Shown here piece by piece: positions 1-4,289 of a stretch of DNA of 7,218 nt. This DNA is from Selenomonadales bacterium UBA7018 (GTDB lineage Bacteria; Bacillota; Negativicutes; Selenomonadales; Selenomonadaceae), in contig DJWY01000013.1 in assembly GCA_002448305.1 (NCBI GenBank), positions 1 to 7,218 of the forward strand, read 5' to 3'. Both the position numbers and the translations under genes were made by a program. Below the pieces are notes generated by a model. That model did not search any database, was not told the DNA's origin, and saw only the letters and a list, made by a program, of their open reading frames with translations. Each line of letters starts with the position of its first letter. Within the stretch, counting starts at the first letter, position 1.

Positions 1-363
1 AAGGCTTGGGTAGACGATTCCATTGACCGCTCTCAATATTTTAGAATATGTCACGTCATTTCTGCTTCGCTGGACGAGGATTTACAATTTTTAAGCGAGC
101 ATATTGATGATACCGGCGACATTCCTTACTCCATTGAAATAAACGGACTCCAAACAACGGGACTTGCTTGTCATACGAATATGGATAAGGAAGGTAATCC
201 ACTTTATGTTTTCACTCCATTGTCGCGTGCCGTAAATGAATACGCTATTAAAGGTGCGGGAGCGAATGCTATCGAAAATTTCAATATAAATGAACCCCCG
301 TTCAAAGGTACAAGCGATGAAGAATGGAAAAAAGAAATAGGCGCGATTTTTGGCAAGAACTGA
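1..363 (+). CDS. 3' end of an unrecognised protein gene (5' truncated by window edge)
   Basis: The frame is open from base 1 to the TGA at 361-363, giving the last 120 residues of a protein that starts upstream of the window. The first in-frame ATG (181) has no Shine-Dalgarno sequence before it, and coding-like sequence continues upstream of it (residues such as YFRICHVISASLDEDLQF), so it is not a true start. The visible part is soluble-looking and mixed in charge, with an acidic N-terminal portion, no obvious membrane segment and a Lys-rich C-terminus ending in GKN. I do not recognise the family and assign no function. It is followed within 25 bases by a hairpin terminator, so it is the last gene of its transcription unit. 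It converges with the small HTH gene on the opposite strand. Confidence 0.75.
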   Translation, partial: KAWVDDSIDRSQYFRICHVISASLDEDLQFLSEHIDDTGDIPYSIEINGLQTTGLACHTNMDKEGNPLYVFTPLSRAVNEYAIKGAGANAIENFNINEPPFKGTSDEEWKKEIGAIFGKN

Positions 364-385
364 CCAAAAAAATTTGTCTTAAATG

Positions 386-421
386 AAAGTGGGCTTGGCG
401 TAAATTAGCCAAGCTCATTTT
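386..421. terminator. Hairpin terminator between convergent genes, probably bidirectional
   Basis: A GC-rich stem pairs 391-399 (GGGCTTGGC) with 408-416 (GCCAAGCTC) through one G-T pair, with an 8-nt loop. An A/T extension pairs 386-390 with 417-421. On the + strand the stem runs into a run of seven Ts (418-424 includes one interruption at the end), typical of a Rho-independent terminator for the gene ending at 363. On the - strand the following bases are only moderately T-rich, with a longer T run further away (complement of the A run at 365-372), so termination in that direction is plausible but weaker. The hairpin overlaps the last codons and TGA (415-417) of the minus-strand HTH gene. Confidence 0.8.
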
Positions 422-609
422 TTGTTTAAAATACTGGTTTGCTCAATAAGGTAATGATTCAGACTTTCGCGGGGAATTTTCCAGATTCGACCGATACGAA
501 ATCCTTTAAGCTCCCCTGATGTCAAAAGTTTGTACGCCGTGTTTTTTCCAATCATCAATTCCTCACAAAGCTCTTCTATCGTTATCAAGGTTGTGCTCGC
601 ATTTTCCAT
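415..609 (-). CDS. Excisionase-family (MerR-like, HTH_17) small DNA-binding protein
   Basis: This 64-residue protein is almost entirely one winged helix-turn-helix of the excisionase/HTH_17 type. An N-terminal TIEELCEEL helix is followed by GKNTAYKLL as recognition helix (about residues 20-30), then the wing signature GELKGFRIGRIWKIPRESL (about 32-50) and a short helical tail. The family pattern of a turn, then 'G.L....G..W.IP...L', is complete and the length is normal. The ATG at 607-609 is supported by a strong SD (GGAGGG as the complement of 617-622) seven bases away. Members either direct recombination as Xis proteins or act as small transcription factors. No integrase lies within the window, so an Xis role cannot be confirmed. 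I saw no convincing promoter upstream. Confidence 0.85.
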   Translation of the reverse strand: MENASTTLITIEELCEELMIGKNTAYKLLTSGELKGFRIGRIWKIPRESLNHYLIEQTSILNKK

Positions 610-730
610 GAGTTTTCCCTCCAGAATTTTTGTTTATTATTCTTGATGTCAGATAAGCAAGTAAAAATTTTCATAACAGCAAATAATTTTCGTTAAGTTT
701 TCCTGCTTTATTATGGTGTTCTTTAAGCTC

Positions 731-780
731 AGATGACTTAATTTGAGTTGAGTGAAATATTTCGATAAAGCCCGTCATCT
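731..780. repeat. Short inverted repeat AGATGAC / GTCATCT
   Basis: AGATGAC at 731-737 is the exact reverse complement of GTCATCT at 774-780, with 36 bases between. The match does not extend cleanly beyond seven bases. It could be one of several regulator half-sites in the divergent intergenic region, but a seven-base match at this spacing could also arise by chance. Confidence 0.3.
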
Positions 781-823
781 CAAGCACATACTATCTCTGT
801 GTAATTGAGAACGTGAAGCCGAT

Positions 824-864
824 TATCAATTTTCGTATAAATGTTGATAGTGCGCGTATAAATG
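824..864. repeat. Inverted repeat plus 21-bp-phased direct repeat, candidate operator
   Basis: TATCAA at 824-829 and TTGATA at 844-849 form a perfect inverted repeat. Overlapping it, the decamer CGTATAAATG occurs twice, at 834-843 and 855-864, exactly 21 bases apart, so both copies face the same side of the helix. The block lies 80-120 bases upstream of the first XRE gene, where an autoregulatory operator is often found. The arrangement suggests cooperative binding by a small HTH regulator, perhaps one encoded next to it. The link to a specific protein is inference. Confidence 0.4.
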
Positions 865-943
865 CTTTATTGGCATTATGTATGACAGCGATTTTTGGAT
901 TTTTTCGCGTCGTTATGCAATAATTTGAGCGGAGGAAAACGAA

Positions 944-1174
944 ATGAGTGACAAAAATGATGTTGAAAAACAGGTAGATCCTCGCAAAGAAATTTTGTTC
1001 AGACAAATAGGAGCTAAGATAGCGTATTATCGAACGTTGAGGGACATGTCGCAAAAAGAACTGGCAAAACGGGCAAATATGAGCGTCAGCAGTTTGAGTA
1101 AGATAGAGCGCGGCAGATACAACGATAATGGAAGCCGCTTTCAAAAGACTGAAAGATTTTCGTGCGGTAATTGA
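944..1174 (+). CDS. XRE/Cro-CI family HTH regulator, probably truncated
   Basis: The ATG at 944 has a good SD (GGAGG, 931-935) eight bases upstream. The 76-residue product has a polar N-terminal arm (1-20), then a classic Cro/CI helix-turn-helix. Helix 1 is QIGAKIAYYRTLR (about 21-33), helix 2 is SQKELAKRA (36-44), and the recognition helix and following turn are SVSSLSKIERGRYN (47-60). XRE domains usually continue with two more helices of the 'LLKIADAL' type. Here the sequence instead becomes a Gly/Ser/Arg-rich tail (GSRFQKTERFSCGN) without those helices and stops at TGA 1172-1174. None of the other frames beyond 1130 gives a recognisable continuation, so a deletion is more likely than a simple frameshift. 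It may still bind DNA, or it may be a remnant. The stop codon lies inside the -35 box of a strong promoter. Confidence 0.7.
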   Translation: MSDKNDVEKQVDPRKEILFRQIGAKIAYYRTLRDMSQKELAKRANMSVSSLSKIERGRYNDNGSRFQKTERFSCGN

Positions 1175-1198
1175 CAAAAAAAAAACAATTATTATAAT
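1171..1198 (+). promoter_or_regulatory. Perfect-consensus sigma-70/sigma-A promoter
   Basis: TTGACA at 1171-1176 and TATAAT at 1193-1198 match both consensus hexamers exactly, with a 16-base spacer dominated by an A run (1176-1185). The -10 lies in the palindrome ATTATAAT (1191-1198). The predicted transcription start, about seven bases downstream, falls at 1205-1206. That is at or next to the ATG at 1206 of the second XRE gene, so its mRNA could be leaderless. No clear terminator lies between this promoter and the GTPase genes, so it may also drive the operon starting at 1548. The -35 box includes the TGA stop of the preceding HTH gene. Confidence 0.75.
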
Positions 1199-1205
1199 GC
1201 CCGTG

Positions 1206-1461
1206 ATGACACTCAAAAATTTTATCCAGCATAATCAGAGTGCTTAATAATTTATCCCAAAAGGATTTGGCAGAGAAATCGAAATTAAGCGCGTCGTATA
1301 TCAGCCAAATTGAAAATTGCCGTCCAAATAAAGGAATCTCGTCGGTGATAAAAATAGCGCAAGCCTTACAAGTGCCGCCGTGTATTTTATTTACCGAGGA
1401 GACTTGTCCGAAATATTTGCAGTGTATTGAGCGAGCCGTTTCATTAAGTAGCAGAGTTTAA
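1206..1461 (+). pseudogene. Second XRE/Cro-CI HTH regulator, frameshifted near 1230
   Basis: Reading from the ATG at 1206 gives MTLKNFIQ, the usual start of a small XRE protein, but this frame stops at 1245-1247. Skipping one base at about 1230 joins it to the frame reading IIRVLNNLSQKDLAEKS, and the helix spacing is then exactly that of the family (first Gln of the HTH at position 18). The rest is a good XRE domain: recognition helix SASYISQIE, then GISSVIKIAQALQVPP and a short tail, ending at TAA 1459-1461. The restored product would be 84 residues. The conserved Gly after 'IEN' is Cys, a further sign of decay. A GTG at 1240 could start the second frame, but it lacks an SD and would lose helix 1. 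A sequencing or assembly error, or programmed frameshifting, are alternatives. Confidence 0.65.
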
Positions 1462-1476
1462 AATTTTTTTTTGTGA

Positions 1477-1493
1477 GTGTCCTGCCGGGACAC
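1477..1493. other. Short GC-rich stem-loop upstream of the dynamin operon
   Basis: GTGTCC (1477-1482) pairs perfectly with GGACAC (1488-1493) around the five-base loop TGCCG. It lies between the stop of the damaged XRE gene and the first GTPase gene. A T run (1464-1472) precedes it on the + strand and no T run follows it, so it is not a standard Rho-independent terminator for + transcription. It could be a 5'-leader structure or a regulator site for the operon. Confidence 0.45.
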
Positions 1494-1547
1494 CACAGGT
1501 CAAATTTATTTTGCTAAACTTAATTTTATTTTTCGGGAGAGAAAAGC

Positions 1548-4277
1548 ATGAGCGATTGGGAAGAGAGCAAGCAAAATTTTATCGACAAGCTAAGCAATGC
1601 CGACAAAATTTTTGACGAAATTTTTAAGACGGATTCGGAAGGACTCGTGATTCAAGGCGATGAGCGCGAGGAATTAAAAATTTTGCAGACGGCAAACAAA
1701 AAAATTCTTAACAAGCTCAAGAGCCGCGAGTTCACCGTTGCGATTGTCGGCTTGGAAAAAGCGGGAAAATCTACGCTGGGCAATGCGCTGATAAATTCTA
1801 TGGTCTTGCCCGAATATGCAGCGCGGTGCACCTACACGACGACCGAAATTCGTGCGGGCGACACCGACGTTGCCGAGGTTTATTTTTACAGCCGCGATGA
1901 GTTCAATAAAAATTTCAAGCGCATGTTAAACGACGTGAAATATCCCGACGCGGCGGATTTTTCTACGATGACGCTCGAAACTTTTGTGCGCTATTGGAAA
2001 GCCGTCGAAACCGACCCCGCTCAAAGCGGAATTTTTTTGCTCCACAACGGAACGACCGCCGAAGATATTAAAACAATCCTCGCGGGCAAGCAAAAAATTC
2101 TGCCGCTACTCGGACAAGCAAGAAAAGAATTCGGCGCGGAATATTGGAGCGGCGGCGATAATTTTAACGAATTCAAAACTTATATAACGGGCATGTCGGG
2201 GAAAAATACTGACGGAACTGTTCGTCGCGAGCCTTACCCTTACGCCGTCAAAAATGTAATCATTCGTTCGACGCAACTTGCCGACATGAGCCACATTGTC
2301 CTTTACGACGTGCCGGGCTTTGATTCGCCGACCGAACTTCATAAACGCCAGACGGAAGAAATGCTAAAGGAAGCCGACGCGATAATTTTGGTGACGAACG
2401 CCGGCGACCGCCCCGACCTTACGGCTCCGCAACTCGACATGCTCCGCAAAGGACAGGATTATGACGGCGTTAAGCTCAGCGAAAAATCTTTTGTCTTCGG
2501 TAACAAAATCGACCGCGCCTCCAATTTCAAAACAGCGAGGGACAATCTTGCCGTTCTGAAAAACGACGCCGTAAACAAATATCAAATCACGCTCGGCAAT
2601 CACATTGTCGGCGGCTCGGCGCGGGCTTATCTGGAGAAAATCGGACTTATCGCGGAAAAAGTCGCAAGCAAAATTTTGGACGAGTGGCAAACGCCCGACG
2701 GCGTGAAAATTCTGCTCGACAAAATGCAGGATTACTACGACAACGACCGCTTTGAAGTTCTCAAGCGTCGCGCCGAAAATACATTATCCAAGACGCGGAC
2801 GGTTTTACAAAATCTTTTGGAACGTTACAGCACCGGCGAACTGAATTATTCTGACGTGAGCACGGAAATTTTAATGGACATTCAAGCTCGTTTGCCGCAG
2901 TTCATCAAAGAGGCGAATCGAATCACGCAGATTCACGCGGCGAAAATTTTCAATGAACGCCCGTTCACCAACGCGCTGAAAAATGACGTGGACAATATTT
3001 ATCCGCTGGTCGAAGAAGCGCATTTGCCGTTGATTGAAAGCGAGGAATACGAGCTTGCGATTGACCCCGACGGCGTTTATCCGACGAGCAAAGTTGACGG
3101 CAACGTTCGCGACAAACTCGGCGTGCTGTTCGTTGAAAATATCGTGACTAGCACGACGAAATTTACTTCCGAACGTCAGCGCGAACTTCGGCAAGCTTTG
3201 ATTGATTCGTTCCTGAAAATCATGGGCATGGAAGCAACGACAAATTACAAATCTGAGCTTAACGAGTCTGTGAACAAACTTTTTGATGAAATGTTGGTCA
3301 AGGGCGGCGCGGAATGCAACTTCAATTCACTGGTCGAACGTTTCGTAATGACGCTGATTCAAACGCTGATAACGCAACCTTTTGCGACGGAAGAGCGCGT
3401 CAACAAAGTCAAAGAGGCTCTCGACGAGTTGGTTTCGCTTTCGGTTTATTACAACATGCCGACGGATAAAGCGGAAAAAAATTCTCTGCAACTGGAAAGC
3501 TTGGTAAGCGGCGGCGATAAATTTTTCGCGAGGATTTTGTCGCACGAAGGCTTTAATGCGGAAGTCGAAGTCGACACAACGGAGAACGAAAATTTCTTGC
3601 GCAAAATATTTGAAGAAAACCGCGACCAAATTTGCAAAGGCGCATCGCTTGCCGTGGATTTATTGCCATTCGGGAAATGGGCTAAGCTCCTCATGAAGGG
3701 CGGAATAAATCTTGCAGCTATCGACGCGGACAGGTCGATTAAGGAACGCGACAAGCTCGACGAAAAGTTGGAGGATTTGTTTTACGCTTACGACACAAAA
3801 AATAATTGGGGAAGATTTTCCGCCGAACAAAAAATATCATCAATCGAAAAAGTTATCGGCGCGTATGCAAAACAGAGTATTTCGCAAAGTAAATCTAACG
3901 ACACCGAATCGTTATTGAGTCAGCTTGATAAAATTCAGGAGCGTGCAAAAAATTCTAAGCGCATGAACGGCAAGGAAGATATGATTACCACGCTAGACGC
4001 AGATATTTTAATTTTGCGCGACATCACGGCAAAGGCTGTCATCAACGCGATTGGACTGGAACGCGCTTTTAACTCTGTCATAACTAAAAACGTCAATCTC
4101 ATAAACAGGCACCTGCAAGAACGCGAAGGCAACGCGGCTTATCGTGCGTGGATAAGAAATAACGCGGCAAAGCTCATGCCCTCGAATTTTGAACAGATTA
4201 TCGAGCAGGGAGCTGTCCGCGAAAATAAAAAAGCTATTGTCAACGCCGTAAGAAATCTTTTGAGTAAATGGGATTAA
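1548..4277 (+). CDS. Large dynamin-like GTPase (first of a tandem pair), 909 aa
   Basis: The ATG at 1548 is preceded by GGGAGAG (1535-1541). After a short helical N-terminus (1-60) comes the GTPase domain. G1/P-loop is GLEKAGKS (68-75), G2 threonines lie in CTYTTTE (94-100), G3 is DVPG (254-257), G4 is NKID (319-322), and a G5-like GSA is at 356-358. All nucleotide-binding residues are present, so it should hydrolyse GTP. G2 and G3 are about 155 residues apart, far more than in classical dynamins, which implies an inserted helical subdomain (about 110-235). The remaining ~540 residues are mostly charged helices, as expected for dynamin stalk regions. A hydrophobic segment (about 699-725, with LAVDLLPFGKW) could touch membrane. 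There is no signal peptide. It is translationally linked to the second GTPase downstream. Family knowledge: bacterial dynamins remodel or tether membranes, and Leo-type pairs act in phage defence. Membership of a named subfamily is not established. Confidence 0.9.
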   Translation: MSDWEESKQNFIDKLSNADKIFDEIFKTDSEGLVIQGDEREELKILQTANKKILNKLKSREFTVAIVGLEKAGKSTLGNALINSMVLPEYAARCTYTTTEIRAGDTDVAEVYFYSRDEFNKNFKRMLNDVKYPDAADFSTMTLETFVRYWKAVETDPAQSGIFLLHNGTTAEDIKTILAGKQKILPLLGQARKEFGAEYWSGGDNFNEFKTYITGMSGKNTDGTVRREPYPYAVKNVIIRSTQLADMSHIVLYDVPGFDSPTELHKRQTEEMLKEADAIILVTNAGDRPDLTAPQLDMLRKGQDYDGVKLSEKSFVFGNKIDRASNFKTARDNLAVLKNDAVNKYQITLGNHIVGGSARAYLEKIGLIAEKVASKILDEWQTPDGVKILLDKMQDYYDNDRFEVLKRRAENTLSKTRTVLQNLLERYSTGELNYSDVSTEILMDIQARLPQFIKEANRITQIHAAKIFNERPFTNALKNDVDNIYPLVEEAHLPLIESEEYELAIDPDGVYPTSKVDGNVRDKLGVLFVENIVTSTTKFTSERQRELRQALIDSFLKIMGMEATTNYKSELNESVNKLFDEMLVKGGAECNFNSLVERFVMTLIQTLITQPFATEERVNKVKEALDELVSLSVYYNMPTDKAEKNSLQLESLVSGGDKFFARILSHEGFNAEVEVDTTENENFLRKIFEENRDQICKGASLAVDLLPFGKWAKLLMKGGINLAAIDADRSIKERDKLDEKLEDLFYAYDTKNNWGRFSAEQKISSIEKVIGAYAKQSISQSKSNDTESLLSQLDKIQERAKNSKRMNGKEDMITTLDADILILRDITAKAVINAIGLERAFNSVITKNVNLINRHLQEREGNAAYRAWIRNNAAKLMPSNFEQIIEQGAVRENKKAIVNAVRNLLSKWD

Positions 4278-4282
4278 GGAGG
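4276..4282 (+). promoter_or_regulatory. Perfect Shine-Dalgarno that fixes the TTG start of the second GTPase
   Basis: AAGGAGG at 4276-4282 overlaps the TAA stop (4275-4277) of the first GTPase. It lies seven bases before TTG at 4290-4292. No ATG or GTG in this frame has comparable support, and the next in-frame Met is deep in the protein (residue 147). The overlap of stop and SD suggests translational coupling of the two GTPases. Confidence 0.85.
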
Positions 4283-4289
4283 ATTTGTA

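Larger units (their letters stand above)
610..943. other. Gene-free divergent intergenic region
   Basis: This A/T-rich stretch separates the divergently transcribed excisionase-like gene (reading left) and the first XRE gene (reading right). I see no plausible ORF with an SD, no tRNA or other RNA gene, and no CRISPR repeat. It holds the SD of the minus-strand gene at 617-622, the SD of the plus-strand gene at 931-935 (GGAGG, eight bases before the ATG at 944), and several short repeats listed separately. A weak promoter candidate for the plus gene is TTGGAT (895-900) with AATAAT (919-924) at 18-nt spacing. It matches the -10 well but the -35 poorly. Confidence 0.6.

Noticed and set aside
181..363. 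Separate 60-residue gene starting at ATG 181
   Set aside because: No SD is present and the frame is open and coding-like back to base 1, so it is the internal part of a longer truncated gene.
610..943. CRISPR array, tRNA or small RNA gene in the gene-free stretch
   Set aside because: The repeats are only 7-10 bases and not regularly repeated beyond two copies. No cloverleaf or terminator-linked structured RNA was seen.
791..1216. Minus-strand open frame of 141 codons with a hydrophobic start, antisense to the XRE genes
   Set aside because: No SD precedes its ATG. It lies opposite a well-supported HTH gene and a consensus promoter, and its composition looks like the complement of A/T-rich sequence and not a real membrane protein.
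1240..1461. Intact XRE gene starting at GTG 1240
   Set aside because: There is no SD before the GTG and the first helix of the domain would be missing. That helix is found in the neighbouring frame just upstream, so a frameshifted gene explains the data better.
1473..1500. Rho-independent terminator between the XRE remnant and the dynamin operon
   Set aside because: A hairpin exists, but no T run follows it on either strand. The T run lies upstream of the stem on the + strand.
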